Source: Muricoccus harenae (lineage in GTDB: Bacteria; Pseudomonadota; Alphaproteobacteria; Acetobacterales; Acetobacteraceae). Taken from it: a stretch of DNA of 64,000 nucleotides. Shown here piece by piece: positions 1 to 8,879 of the stretch. The position numbers were made by a program, and so were the translations under genes. Each line of letters opens with the position of its first letter. Within the stretch, counting starts at the first letter, position 1. Below the pieces are notes generated by a model that saw only the letters and a list, made by a program, of their open reading frames with translations, was not told the DNA's origin and did no database searches. Location: positions 82,584 through 146,583 of the forward strand of contig NZ_WWDL01000007.1 of the NCBI RefSeq assembly GCF_009848505.1, written 5' to 3'.

Positions 1-845
1 AGGGCGAGGTTGTGGTCGTTGCCCATCACAGCATCGGTGAGGAGCTTGCCCATGCCGGGGCGGGCGAAGACGGTTTCGGTGATGAGGGCGCCGGAGACGA
101 GGGCGCCGGCGTCCAGCGCCAGGATGGAAAGGAGCGGGACGGCAGCGTTGGGGAGGGCATGCCGGAAGGCAATACGCGATTCCGGGGCGCCGCGGGCGCG
201 GGCGGCTGTGATCCAGGGGGCGCGGAGAACCTCGGCCATGGCGGCGGCGGTGTGGCGGGCATAGGCGGCCAGATGGGCGATGGCGAGGGTGGCGACAGGG
301 AGGATGAGGAAGCGGGCCGCCTCCACCGCGCTTCCTGAGTCCGGGGTGCCGCCGGCGGGAAGCCAGCCGAGGGTGACGGCGAAGAGGATGATCAGGAGGA
401 TGCCGAGCCAGAAGGAGGGCAGGGCCTGGGAGACCAGCGCAACGGCATCCACCGGCGCGCGCCAGCGCGGGCGGAGGGCGGCGAGCATGCCGGCGGCGAT
501 GCCGAGCGTGGCCGCGATGGCGAGGGCGGCGCCGAGCAGGGCGAGGCTGCCGCGCAATGCTGGCCATAGAACCTCGGCGGCGGGGCGGGCGAAGAGGCGG
601 GAATAGCCGAACTCGCCATGCAGCACGCCGCTGGCCCAGGCCCACCAGCGGGCGATGAGAGGTTGGTCGAGGCCGTGCAGGGCACGCATGCGCTCGATAT
701 CCGCGGGGCCGAGGCGCGGATCGGCCATCATGGCGAGCGAGATCGGGTCGCCGGGCATGGCGCCGATGGCGAGCCAGGCGGCGAGGGAGAGGATGACGAG
801 CGTCGCCACGATCTGCGGCAGGCGCCAGGCAATCATCCGCAGCAT
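1..845 (-). CDS. Peptide-type ABC transporter permease (DppB-like), 3' end missing
   Basis: Inner-membrane permease of an oligopeptide/nickel-class ABC importer. Reading begins at an ATG two bases past the stop of the upstream binding-protein gene, and the frame stays open to the window edge (281 codons). The start MLRMIAWRLPQ, an early membrane segment, the GDP motif in AIGAMPGDPIS and the Leu/Ala-rich helices with an EAA-type loop near ITAARARGAPE are typical of DppB proteins. The near-zero spacing implies translational coupling with the binding protein. The C-terminus and the rest of the operon (a second permease and the ATPases) lie outside the window. The substrate cannot be told from sequence. 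Confidence 0.88.
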   Translation of the reverse strand, partial: MLRMIAWRLPQIVATLVILSLAAWLAIGAMPGDPISLAMMADPRLGPADIERMRALHGLDQPLIARWWAWASGVLHGEFGYSRLFARPAAEVLWPALRGSLALLGAALAIAATLGIAAGMLAALRPRWRAPVDAVALVSQALPSFWLGILLIILFAVTLGWLPAGGTPDSGSAVEAARFLILPVATLAIAHLAAYARHTAAAMAEVLRAPWITAARARGAPESRIAFRHALPNAAVPLLSILALDAGALVSGALITETVFARPGMGKLLTDAVMGNDHNLA

Positions 846-846
846 G

Positions 847-2517
847 TCAGCGCACCCGCCAATCCGTCACCCAGAGGGAGGAAGGGGACATGTTGCCGGT
901 GGGGCGGATGCCATCGAGCCATTGCGGCCAGACATGCGGCTCGGCCCGGTGCCAGAGGGGGATGGCGGGGAGGTCCCGATGGGTCATCGCCTGGAGGCGG
1001 GACCACATGGGGCGACGCTTTTCGGCATCGAGTTCCTGCGGCAGGGCTTCGAGGAGGGCGTCCATCTCGGGGTTCGAATAGCCGGGATAATTCTGACCTG
1101 ACCAGTTGCGGGCGGCGGTGGGGATTTCGTCGGAATGCAGCGTGCTGCGCGGGACGTTCTCCGGACTGCTGATCCAGGCGAAGAGGACGGCGCCCTGGAA
1201 GCGGCGCTGGGAGAGGGTTTCGCCGAAGAGGACGCGGGGGGGCTGGTTGGCGATGCGCGCCTCGACGCCCGTGGCACGCCACATGCCCTGGATGACCTGC
1301 AGCACGGTCTCGCGGGAGCGGTTGCCAGCGGTGGTCTGGAGATCAAGCGCGAGGCGGGTGCCCTCGGCGTTGCGGCGGATGCCGTCGGGGCCGGGACGCC
1401 AGCCCGCTTCCTCGAGCAGGGTGGCGGCGCGGGCGGGATCGAAGGGCCAGGGGGCGAGGGCCTTGTCGATCATCGGGTCGTCGGGATGGATCGCGGTGGC
1501 GGCGATGGGCTGGCGGCCGTCGAAGAGGCTTTGCACGATCCTTGGGCGGTCGATGGCCAGCATCAGGGCCTGGCGGATGCGGACATCCGAGAGGATCGGG
1601 TTGTCCAGGCGCAGGTCCAGGTGCTCCCAGACGAGGCCGGTGCGATATTCGAAGCGGAAGCGGTTGCGGCTGCGGCGCTCCAGGGCGATGGCCTGGTCAA
1701 GGGAGAGGCCGAGTTCGCCGGCGATCATGTCCAGCTGGCCGGCGAGGAGCTGGGCTTCCAGGGCGGCCGAGTTCTCCACGACGCGGATATTGATGCGGCG
1801 GAAGGCAGGCGCGGGGCCGGCCCAGCTTTCGTTGCGTTCCAGCGTGACGCCGGCGCCGGGCTGCACGGCGGCGATGCGGTAGGGGCCGTTCCACAGGCCG
1901 GGGTTGGCGGTGTCGGTGTCATAGGCTGTGCGCGAGCGGTAGTTGCGGCGGTCGGCCTCCCAGATCGCGCGATCGATATGGGCGGGGAGGGGTTCGAAAT
2001 TGCCGGCGGAACCGGCATCGAAGCTCAGCTTATCGAAGCGGAGTGTGACGCTGCGCGGGCCGTCCGAGAGGAACTCATAGGCGGAGCGGTAGAATTCGGC
2101 GCCGCCGAAGCCGGTTTCGAAGGCACGGCCGGCTTCCCAGGCGAAGCGCAGGTCCTCGGCGGTGACAGGGCGGCCATCGCCCCAGCGGAGATCCTCGCGC
2201 AGCCGCCAAGTGACGTGCATGCCGGGCTTGCCGTCCGGCGTGGTTTCACGGGCGACCTGGCCGTTCTCCAGCGTGGGGAAGCTGTCGCAGCCGAGGCAGA
2301 CGGGGCGCCAGTCGGGGCCATGGGCGGTGAGGGGGCGGCGGGTGAAGCCCAGGATGTAGGACTTCGCCAGCATGCTCTCGATATTGGGGTGGAAGGTGCC
2401 GGTGGCCTGGGCCATGCCGATGGTGAGGGTGTCGCGGGTCTGGGCGGCGGCCTGGAGGGGCGCCGCGAGGAGGAGCGCCAGCACCGCCAGGCGGGGGGAG
2501 AGCTTCGCAACCGTCAT
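847..2517 (-). CDS. ABC transporter substrate-binding protein, family 5
   Basis: Periplasmic solute-binding protein of the DppA/OppA class, 556 aa. It has a Sec signal peptide (hydrophobic LAVLALLLAAPLQA, cleavage near AAAQ at residue 26). The body shows family-5 features: an early ITRRPL-like strand, WRLREDLRWGDGRPVTAEDL near residues 100-120, the NGPYRI motif, and a late NPEMDALLE segment. The gene lies 44 bases after mntH and its stop is separated from the permease start by one base, so it is the first gene of the transporter operon. Ligand unknown; peptides or small amides are typical for the family. Confidence 0.9.
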   Translation of the reverse strand: MTVAKLSPRLAVLALLLAAPLQAAAQTRDTLTIGMAQATGTFHPNIESMLAKSYILGFTRRPLTAHGPDWRPVCLGCDSFPTLENGQVARETTPDGKPGMHVTWRLREDLRWGDGRPVTAEDLRFAWEAGRAFETGFGGAEFYRSAYEFLSDGPRSVTLRFDKLSFDAGSAGNFEPLPAHIDRAIWEADRRNYRSRTAYDTDTANPGLWNGPYRIAAVQPGAGVTLERNESWAGPAPAFRRINIRVVENSAALEAQLLAGQLDMIAGELGLSLDQAIALERRSRNRFRFEYRTGLVWEHLDLRLDNPILSDVRIRQALMLAIDRPRIVQSLFDGRQPIAATAIHPDDPMIDKALAPWPFDPARAATLLEEAGWRPGPDGIRRNAEGTRLALDLQTTAGNRSRETVLQVIQGMWRATGVEARIANQPPRVLFGETLSQRRFQGAVLFAWISSPENVPRSTLHSDEIPTAARNWSGQNYPGYSNPEMDALLEALPQELDAEKRRPMWSRLQAMTHRDLPAIPLWHRAEPHVWPQWLDGIRPTGNMSPSSLWVTDWRVR

Positions 2518-2561
2518 CAGCCGATCATGCGGGGCTTCGTGGGCGGCCGGTAGTCCCGGGG

Positions 2562-3899
2562 CTATGGACCGGCGACGAAATCGGCCAGCAGCTTCACGTT
2601 CAGCACCACGATCAGCAGGGCGCAGGCCCAGCCGAGCACGACCTGCCAGCGTGGCGCCACCAGCGTGCCGAGGCGCTTGCGATCGCCCGCGAAGAGCATC
2701 AGCGGAATCACCGCGAAGGGAAGCTGGAGCGACAGCAGCACCTGGGAGAGGACGAGCATCCGCGCGGTGCCGCTTTCGCCATACAGCGCGGTGACGATCA
2801 CGGCGGGAATAATGGCGATCAGCCGCGTCACCAGCCGCCGCACCACGGGGCTGAGGCGGATGTGGAGGAAGCCCTCCATCACCACCTGGCCGGCAAGCGT
2901 CGCGGTGACGGTGGAGTTGAGGCCGCAGGCGAGGAGCGCGATGGCGAAGAGCATCGGCGCCGCCGTGCCCATGAGCGGCGCGAGGAGCTTGTGCGCGTCC
3001 TGGATCTCCGCGACCTCGGTCTGGCCGTTCGCGTGGAAGGCGGCGGCGGCGAGGATGAGGATGGAGGAGTTGATCAGCAGCGCGAGGCCCAGCGCCACCG
3101 TGCTGTCGATGGTGGCGAAGCGGATTGCCTCCCGCTTGCCTTCCTCGTCTCGCCTTATGTCGCGGGACTGGATGACGGCGGTGTGGAGATAGAGGTTGTG
3201 CGGCATCACCGTGGCGCCGAGGATGCCGAGCGCGATGTAGAGCTGCGCCTGGTTCGTCACCACTGAGGCAGAGGGCAGGTAGCCGCGCAGCACCTGGCCC
3301 CAGGCGGGATCCGCCATCAGCACCTGCACCACGAAGCAGCCGGCGATGAGGGCGATCATCCCCATGATGAAGGCTTCCAGCCAGCGCATACCCTTGTTCT
3401 GCAGCCAGAGAATGAGGAAGGCGTCGAGCGCCGTCAGCAACACGCCGTAGAGCAGCGGGATACCGAAGAGGAGCTCCAGCGCGATGGCGGTGCCGATCAG
3501 CTCGGCCAGGTCTGTGGCGCAGATGGCGATCTCGGCCAGGAACCAGAGCGGCAGGCCGACCCAGCGCGGAAAGCGGTCGCGGCAGAGCTGGGCAAGGTCA
3601 CGCCCCGTGGCGAGGCCGATGCGGGCGCAGAGGGCCTGCAGCAGGATCGCCATCAGCGAGGAGAGAAGCGCGACAGTGAGCAGCGTGTAGCCGAAGGCTG
3701 ATCCGCCCGCGAGCGCGGTGGCCCAGTTGCCCGGGTCCATGTAGCCGACGGCGACGAGATAGCCGGGCCCGATGAAGGCCATCAGGCGCCGCAGCCAGCT
3801 GCCCGCATTCGGGACGGCGACTGTGCGGTTCACTTCGGGGAGACTGGCGCTGCCATCTGCCGGACGCGCTTTCCAAGCCTCGGCTCGCGCCATCGTCAT
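2562..3899 (-). CDS. mntH: Nramp-family Mn(II)/divalent metal transporter
   Basis: Proton-coupled manganese (and iron) importer of the inner membrane, 445 aa. Both signature metal-binding motifs are visible: DPGN at residues 55-58 in helix 1 and MPHN at residues 232-235 in helix 6, the Met being the softer ligand typical of bacterial MntH. About eleven hydrophobic segments follow. The start is preceded by GAGAGGAA. The hydrophilic N-terminal 40 residues are a little long for the family. A 28-base imperfect palindrome lies 34-61 bases upstream of the start codon and probably binds a Mn- or Fe-responsive repressor. Downstream genes encode a peptide transporter and may be read through. Confidence 0.95.
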   Translation of the reverse strand: MTMARAEAWKARPADGSASLPEVNRTVAVPNAGSWLRRLMAFIGPGYLVAVGYMDPGNWATALAGGSAFGYTLLTVALLSSLMAILLQALCARIGLATGRDLAQLCRDRFPRWVGLPLWFLAEIAICATDLAELIGTAIALELLFGIPLLYGVLLTALDAFLILWLQNKGMRWLEAFIMGMIALIAGCFVVQVLMADPAWGQVLRGYLPSASVVTNQAQLYIALGILGATVMPHNLYLHTAVIQSRDIRRDEEGKREAIRFATIDSTVALGLALLINSSILILAAAAFHANGQTEVAEIQDAHKLLAPLMGTAAPMLFAIALLACGLNSTVTATLAGQVVMEGFLHIRLSPVVRRLVTRLIAIIPAVIVTALYGESGTARMLVLSQVLLSLQLPFAVIPLMLFAGDRKRLGTLVAPRWQVVLGWACALLIVVLNVKLLADFVAGP

Positions 3900-3932
3900 T
3901 CCTCTCGGAATCGAAACCGTCTATGCGTGGAC

Positions 3933-3960
3933 ATCTGTTCAGTTTGCAAACTGTCCAGAT
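3933..3960. promoter_or_regulatory. Palindromic operator candidate between mntH and a divergent gene
   Basis: The core CAGTTTGCAAACTG at 3940-3953 is a perfect 14-base palindrome. It is extended by ATCTG and CAGAT arms (3933-3937, 3956-3960), giving 24 of 28 symmetric positions. It sits in the AT-richer gap between mntH (minus) and the plus-strand gene at 4064. On the minus strand, TTGCAA inside the palindrome followed 18 bases later by CATAGA could be the mntH -35/-10, so a bound repressor would block polymerase. Mn-responsive Fur-family (Mur) or MntR proteins are known to control mntH; which one acts here is inference. Confidence 0.6.
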
Positions 3961-4063
3961 TATTGCTTGGTTTCAGTGGTTTGTGTGCAGTTGGCCGGGC
4001 CGGATCAGCACCGCGAGCCGAGCGAATCGGCGTCCCGGCCCTTTGGAATCCCGGGGGAACACC

Positions 4064-4690
4064 ATGCTGAAGATCATCGCCGCTGCGGCGGCCGCCTCGC
4101 TCCTGGCCACGCCGGTCCTGGCACAAGGGGCACCGGCCAACATGACGCCCACGCGGGATGTGTCCGTGACCTATCGGGTCAGCGGGCTTCCGGGCGTGCA
4201 GGGGGACGAGATGCGGATGGCTTGGTCGGTCAGCGACGGGAAGCAGCGCATCGATCCACCGGGCGGCATGGGCTGGATGCTTATCGACCGCCGCGCCGGT
4301 TCCGCGATGATGGTGATGGACGCGCAACGGATGGTGATGACCCTGCCGGCCCAGGCCGCGGCCGGCATGACGCAAAGCATGCCCCCCGATGCCCGCTTCG
4401 CGCGGAAGGGAACGGCCCGGGTGGCCGGGCAGTCCTGCACCGAATGGGATGTGACGATGACCGATATGCGCAGCACCGTCTGCATGACGGATGACGGCGT
4501 GATGCTGCGCTCGCAGATGGAGTTGCCGCAGAATGGCGGCACGTCGCGCATGGAGGCGACCGAGGTGCGCTACGGGGCGCAGGAGGCGGCGCGTTTCCAG
4601 GTGCCGCAGGGCTACCAGCCGATGCAGATGCCCGGCCAGATGCAGGGCGGGGCGCCGGGGGCGCCGGCCGGCAAGCCGCCGGCGCGCTGA
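4064..4690 (+). CDS. Secreted protein, DUF4412-like, Met-rich C-terminus
   Basis: 208-aa exported protein of unknown function. The chosen ATG gives a clear signal peptide (MLKIIAAAAAASLLATPVLA, cleaved before QGAP); the longer open frame back to 3923 would bury it. The mature part has the beta-rich pattern of DUF4412 proteins: a VTYRV strand near residue 40, repeated short strands, a Cys pair (SCTEWDV and STVCMTDD), and ends in a flexible Met/Pro/Gly tail (YQPMQMPGQMQGG). The Met richness and the shared upstream region with mntH could hint at a metal link, but this is speculation. Confidence 0.75.
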   Translation: MLKIIAAAAAASLLATPVLAQGAPANMTPTRDVSVTYRVSGLPGVQGDEMRMAWSVSDGKQRIDPPGGMGWMLIDRRAGSAMMVMDAQRMVMTLPAQAAAGMTQSMPPDARFARKGTARVAGQSCTEWDVTMTDMRSTVCMTDDGVMLRSQMELPQNGGTSRMEATEVRYGAQEAARFQVPQGYQPMQMPGQMQGGAPGAPAGKPPAR

Positions 4691-4751
4691 CTCCGGTCCC
4701 GCCGGGCGCCGCGCGGCCGGTTTCGGCAACGGGCGCACGGCGGGCCTTGTC

Positions 4752-5474
4752 TCAGGCGGTGATGCCCTTGGAGATCGCCTCCTCCGCGCTTCCGATGCCG
4801 CCATGGGCCTTGGACCATTCCATGGGGTTCTCGAGGAAGCGGCGCACCTCGCGCAGGGCGCTCTCCTCGAAATAGGGCCGCTCGCGGCAGACCTCGAGCA
4901 CGTCCCACCAGGTGCAGAGGTGCAGCAGGTTGAGGTTCATCGCCTTCATCGTGTCGAAGGCACCCGGGAAGACGCCGTAGAAGAAGACCACGAAGGTGTC
5001 GTTGCAGATGGCCCCCGCGTCGCGCAGCGCCTGAGCGAAGCGGATCTTGGAACCGCCATCCGTCGTCAGGTCCTCGACCAGGATGGTGCGCTTGCCCTCG
5101 GGCACGTCGCCCTCGATCTGGGCGTTGCGGCCGAAGCCCTTGGGCTTCTTCCGGACATAGGCCATGGGGGTCATCATGCGGTCGGCGATCCAGGCGGCGA
5201 AGGGGATGCCCGCCGTCTCGCCGCCCACCACGGCCTCGATCGTCTCGTAGCCGATATGGCGGCCGATCTTGTCCGTCGCCAGGTCGCAGATCGTCTTGCG
5301 CGCGCGGGGGAAGTAGATGATGCGTCGGCAATCGATATAGACCGGGCTCTTCCAGCCCGAGGTGAAGGTGTAGGGCTCTTCCGGCCGGAAGTTCACCGCC
5401 TTGATCTCGAGAAGGATGCGGGCCGTGGTGAGCGCCGCGTCGCGGTCCCACTCGGAGGCGTGCTGGATGGCCAT
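4752..5474 (-). CDS. pyrE: Orotate phosphoribosyltransferase
   Basis: Transfers the phosphoribosyl group of PRPP to orotate to form OMP in de novo pyrimidine synthesis; cytosolic, 240 aa. The PRPP-binding stretch is visible as TILVEDLTTDGGSK (about residues 127-140), and the substrate region as FTSGWKSPVYIDCRR near residue 40. The ATG start MAIQHASEWD is chosen because similarity begins there; the open frame extends much further upstream only because of high GC. It is longer than the E. coli enzyme (213 aa), with an extra C-terminal helix region, as seen in other alphaproteobacteria. Monocistronic in this context. Confidence 0.93.
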   Translation of the reverse strand: MAIQHASEWDRDAALTTARILLEIKAVNFRPEEPYTFTSGWKSPVYIDCRRIIYFPRARKTICDLATDKIGRHIGYETIEAVVGGETAGIPFAAWIADRMMTPMAYVRKKPKGFGRNAQIEGDVPEGKRTILVEDLTTDGGSKIRFAQALRDAGAICNDTFVVFFYGVFPGAFDTMKAMNLNLLHLCTWWDVLEVCRERPYFEESALREVRRFLENPMEWSKAHGGIGSAEEAISKGITA

Positions 5475-5588
5475 GGAATTGTCCCTGCTTTCGTCCGGGG
5501 GCGGCGCGGAATGCGCGTTCCCTAGCGGCAGGCGGCGGCGGCGTCCATGCGTCAAAACCGGGTGCGGGCATGCGGGATGCGGGCTGGC

Positions 5589-6578
5589 ATGAGCGGGGGA
5601 CCGGAGGCGGCAGTCTGGGTGCTGGCCGACCCGCGCGCGGGGACGGCGGCCCAGGCGCTGGGCATCGCCGAGCGGCTCGGGGTGCCGTTCCGGACCCTGG
5701 GACTGGAATGGGGGCGGCTGGCGGCGTTGCCCTGGCCCTGGCCGAGCCTGGCGGGATTGGCGCCAAGCGTGCGGGAGCGGATCGGGCCGCCCTGGCCTGG
5801 GCTGGTGATCTCGGCGGGGCGGCGTGCGGCGCCGGTGTCGCGCTGGTTGCGCCGCCGCGGAGCGCGGACGGTGCATTGCATGCGGCCCGGATTCGGCGCG
5901 GCGGATTTCGACCTGCTGGTGATCGGGCGGCATGACGGCCCGCCCGCGGCGCCCAACATCCTGCCGGTGCTGGGGGCGACGCATCGTGTTTCGCCCAAGG
6001 TGCTGGCGGCGGCGCGGGCGGAATGGCCGGCGCTGGAGAAAATGCCTTGCCCGCGTGTCGTGCTGCTTCTGGGCGGAGCGGTGCGGGGGGAGGGAATGGC
6101 GCCCGAGGAGGCGCTGTCCATCGCGGAGCGGGTGATGCCCTGGGCGGGCAGCGTGCTGGCGACGACCAGCCGCCGGACTGGCGAGGCGGCCGGGACGGCG
6201 CTGGCGGCGCGACTGGCCGGGGTGCCGGGGATGTTGCATTGCTGGGGCGGTGCGGGGCCGAATCCCTATGCCGCCTTCCTGTCGGTGGCGGATGCTGTGG
6301 TGGTGACGGGGGATTCCGTCTCGATGCTGTCGGAGGCACTGGCGACGGCGGCGCCGGTCTTCATTGCCGGGACAGCTCCGGAAGCGCCGCGCCACCGGGC
6401 GCTGCATGCGGCGTTGATCGCGGCAGGGCATGCGGCGCCGCTCGATGCCTTTCCCGATGCCGCGTCACGCGCGCCGCTTGATGAGACCGGGCGGGTGGCG
6501 GCGGAGGTTCGGGCGCGCTGGCCGGAGGTTTTCAGCGCGGCGGTGCAAGGGGCAGCGGCGTCCAGCGGGCGGCATTGA
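5589..6578 (+). CDS. ELM1/GtrOC1-like nucleotide-diphospho-sugar epimerase family protein
   Basis: About 329 aa, matching the bacterial 'mitochondrial fission ELM1' family, whose bacterial members look like GT-B glycosyltransferases and whose function is poorly known. Visible family features are WVLADPRAGTAAQALG near the N-terminus, PGLVISAGRRAAPVS, GAVRGEGM in the middle and DAVVVTGDSVSMLSEAL in the C-terminal half, followed by PVFIAG. An in-frame ATG 14 codons upstream (5547) is an alternative start. It is divergent from pyrE with a short gap. A role in envelope sugar metabolism is inference. Confidence 0.75.
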   Translation: MSGGPEAAVWVLADPRAGTAAQALGIAERLGVPFRTLGLEWGRLAALPWPWPSLAGLAPSVRERIGPPWPGLVISAGRRAAPVSRWLRRRGARTVHCMRPGFGAADFDLLVIGRHDGPPAAPNILPVLGATHRVSPKVLAAARAEWPALEKMPCPRVVLLLGGAVRGEGMAPEEALSIAERVMPWAGSVLATTSRRTGEAAGTALAARLAGVPGMLHCWGGAGPNPYAAFLSVADAVVVTGDSVSMLSEALATAAPVFIAGTAPEAPRHRALHAALIAAGHAAPLDAFPDAASRAPLDETGRVAAEVRARWPEVFSAAVQGAAASSGRH

Positions 6579-6844
6579 GATGGGTGGCGGGTTGGGCGTC
6601 CCGCGGCAAGGCGGGCCCTCGCTTGGTCAGGCGGCGAGGAGCGGGCGGCGGCGAGGCTGCCAGCGCGAAGGGCGCGAGGGGAACCGCCAAGCCGATGCTC
6701 TGTTGTATTTCGGACACGAGCTTCGTCCACCGGGCACGCATGGGCCAAATGGGCTGTATCTTGAGGTGCGTTCCCTTCTATAAAACAGTTTACAACACGA
6801 CTCCGTGATGCGTGGTAGCCGGGATTGCACGCGGAGATTGGGGG

Positions 6845-8791
6845 ATGGGCTTGCGCGTCGAGCACCACGACATGGAAGCGAGATGGTCGCGCGGGCCGGT
6901 TTCAGATGGCCTCGGGTTTCTCCATGGGGCGGGCCAGGCGGGCGAGCTGATCGAGCGGCTCGGCGCGCAGAATTGCCCATTGGGCGGGCCAGGCGGCTGG
7001 TCCGCGACGCTGTGCTGCGCCCTGGGCATCGCGCTGCCGTCGCGCGCGCAGATCGTGCTGTTCTGGGGCGAGGAGTACGTCGCCCTCTACAATGATGCCC
7101 TCGCGGCAACGATCGGGGAGAAGCATCCCCGCGCCATGGGCCGCCCGGCCCGCGAGACTTGGCCCGAACTGTGGGAGGTGCTCGGGCCGATGCTCTCAAA
7201 GGTGCGCCGCACCGGCGAGACGGTCCATGCCAAGGACCACCGCTTCGTGACGGAGCGCCATGGGTTTCTGGAGGAGGTGTATTTCGACATCTCCTACTCC
7301 GCCGTGCATGAGCACGGGGAGGTGGCCGGGGTGATGAGCATCGTTGCGGAGACGACCGGCCGGGAGCTGGCCGATCGCCGCCTGCGGACCCTGCGCGCCC
7401 TGGGGCAGCGGTTGGTAGCAGAACGGAGCGTCGATGCCGCCTGCGTGGCCGCGCTGCGGACGATGGCGGTGGAAAACCCGCTCGACCTGCCCTGGGGCAG
7501 CATCCTCATGCGCGGGGAGGCGGGGCTTGCCACCGTGGCGACACATGGGGCCAGCCCCGGGCCGGAGGTTCCGGCGGAGGTGCTGGAGGCCGTGCTGCGG
7601 GAGGCGACGCCGCAGAAGGTTCCTGGTGCGCTCATCCTGCCGCTGATGGCGGGCGGCGCGGCGGTGGGGATCTTCGTGGCGGGGTTGAGCCCGCATCTGC
7701 CGCTGGCCGGGGAATATGCCAGCTACCTCGGCATGATGGCGGGGCAGCTTTCGCTGGCCATCGGCCGGCTGCGGCGTGAGGAGAATGAGCGCCGCTCCGC
7801 CGCAGCCCTCCGCGAGAGCGAGGCGCGGTTCCGCAACATGGCGGATCATGCCCCGGTGATGGTCTGGATGACGGATGCGGATGGCAGCAGCATCTTCCTG
7901 AGCCAACGATGGTACAGCTACACGGGGCAGACGCCGGAGACGGGGCTGGGCTTCGGCTGGCTCGATGCCGTGCATCCCGAGGACCGGGACATGGCCAATG
8001 CGGTCTTCCTCCAGGCGATGCGGGACGAGGCCGCCTTCGAGATCGAGTACCGGCTTCGCGCCACCGATGGCACCTATGCCTGGATGATCGATGCCGCCGC
8101 CCCGAGGCGGGATGGGGACGGGCGCTTCGCGGGCTTTGTCGGTTCTGTCTTCGACATCAGCGACCGGCGGCGGGCCGAGGAGGCGCGGGACCTGCTGGCG
8201 CGAGAGCTGTCGCACCGGATCAAGAACATCTTCATGGTGGCGGGCGGCCTCGCCTCGCTTGCGGCCCGGGGCGATGCGGCGGCCGAGGCCTTTTCAGCGC
8301 AGTTGCAGGCGCGGCTGAACGCACTTTCCCTGGCGCATGACCTGGCCAAGCCGGTGGGGCGGCCGCAGGAGGAGACGGGCCGGTCTGGCACCGTCCATCA
8401 GCTGCTGCGCAGCATCCTGGCGCCCTATGCCGGGCGCGGTGGGGCCAATTTCACGCTGGACGGAGTGGACCGGCCGCTCGGCTATGCCGCCGCCAGCACA
8501 TTGGCTCTGGTGCTGCACGAGCAGGCTACGAATGCGGTGAAATACGGCGCCCTCTCCTGCGCCGACGGGTGGCTGGAGATCGATACGAGGGTGGAGGACG
8601 GGAAGTTCCGGTTGGACTGGCGTGAGACTGGTGGCCCCCAAGTGCCCGGCCCGCCGTCCCGTCAGGGATTTGGTACCGTTCTGGCGGCACGATGCCTCGC
8701 GGGGCAGATCCATGGCCGGATGACCCATGACTGGCGGCCCGAGGGGCTGGTGATGCAGCTGGAGCTGCCCGAGGAACTGCTCGCCCGCTAA
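6845..8791 (+). CDS. PAS-domain sensor histidine kinase, HWE/HisKA_2 type
   Basis: Cytoplasmic sensor kinase of about 648 aa without obvious membrane segments. Order: an N-terminal PAS-like domain (GGWSATLCCALG... FWGEEYVALYNDA), a GAF-like stretch, a second PAS with WMTDADGSSIFLSQRW and a PAC motif, then the phosphoacceptor helix ELSHRIKNIF (His about 457) and an ATPase domain with LHEQATNAVKYGALS. This His box and fused N-box are typical of HWE/HisKA_2 kinases, which often serve general stress or light signalling. The ATG at 6845 is preferred over GTG 6812 because GGAG lies 8 bases before it. No response regulator is adjacent. Confidence 0.85.
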   Translation: MGLRVEHHDMEARWSRGPVSDGLGFLHGAGQAGELIERLGAQNCPLGGPGGWSATLCCALGIALPSRAQIVLFWGEEYVALYNDALAATIGEKHPRAMGRPARETWPELWEVLGPMLSKVRRTGETVHAKDHRFVTERHGFLEEVYFDISYSAVHEHGEVAGVMSIVAETTGRELADRRLRTLRALGQRLVAERSVDAACVAALRTMAVENPLDLPWGSILMRGEAGLATVATHGASPGPEVPAEVLEAVLREATPQKVPGALILPLMAGGAAVGIFVAGLSPHLPLAGEYASYLGMMAGQLSLAIGRLRREENERRSAAALRESEARFRNMADHAPVMVWMTDADGSSIFLSQRWYSYTGQTPETGLGFGWLDAVHPEDRDMANAVFLQAMRDEAAFEIEYRLRATDGTYAWMIDAAAPRRDGDGRFAGFVGSVFDISDRRRAEEARDLLARELSHRIKNIFMVAGGLASLAARGDAAAEAFSAQLQARLNALSLAHDLAKPVGRPQEETGRSGTVHQLLRSILAPYAGRGGANFTLDGVDRPLGYAAASTLALVLHEQATNAVKYGALSCADGWLEIDTRVEDGKFRLDWRETGGPQVPGPPSRQGFGTVLAARCLAGQIHGRMTHDWRPEGLVMQLELPEELLAR

Positions 8792-8879
8792 TCGGACTCA
8801 CCGAGGGTAGGGGCGGGGGGCTTGCCGCGCGCTGCGTCCGAGGGCACCACCGGACCCGCAAGGAAGGGAACATCACCCC

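Noticed and set aside
1135..2553. 472-codon plus-strand open frame opposite the binding protein
   Set aside because: Repetitive Gly/Ala/Glu composition of an antisense shadow in high-GC DNA; the minus frame has a signal peptide and family motifs.
4612..6339. 575-codon minus-strand frame over pyrE and the ELM1-like gene
   Set aside because: Pro/Arg-rich shadow; the pyrE product reads in another frame with full motifs.
6760..6790. Sigma-70 promoter TTGAGG/TATAAA before the first kinase
   Set aside because: The spacing of about 12 bases is too short for a standard promoter.
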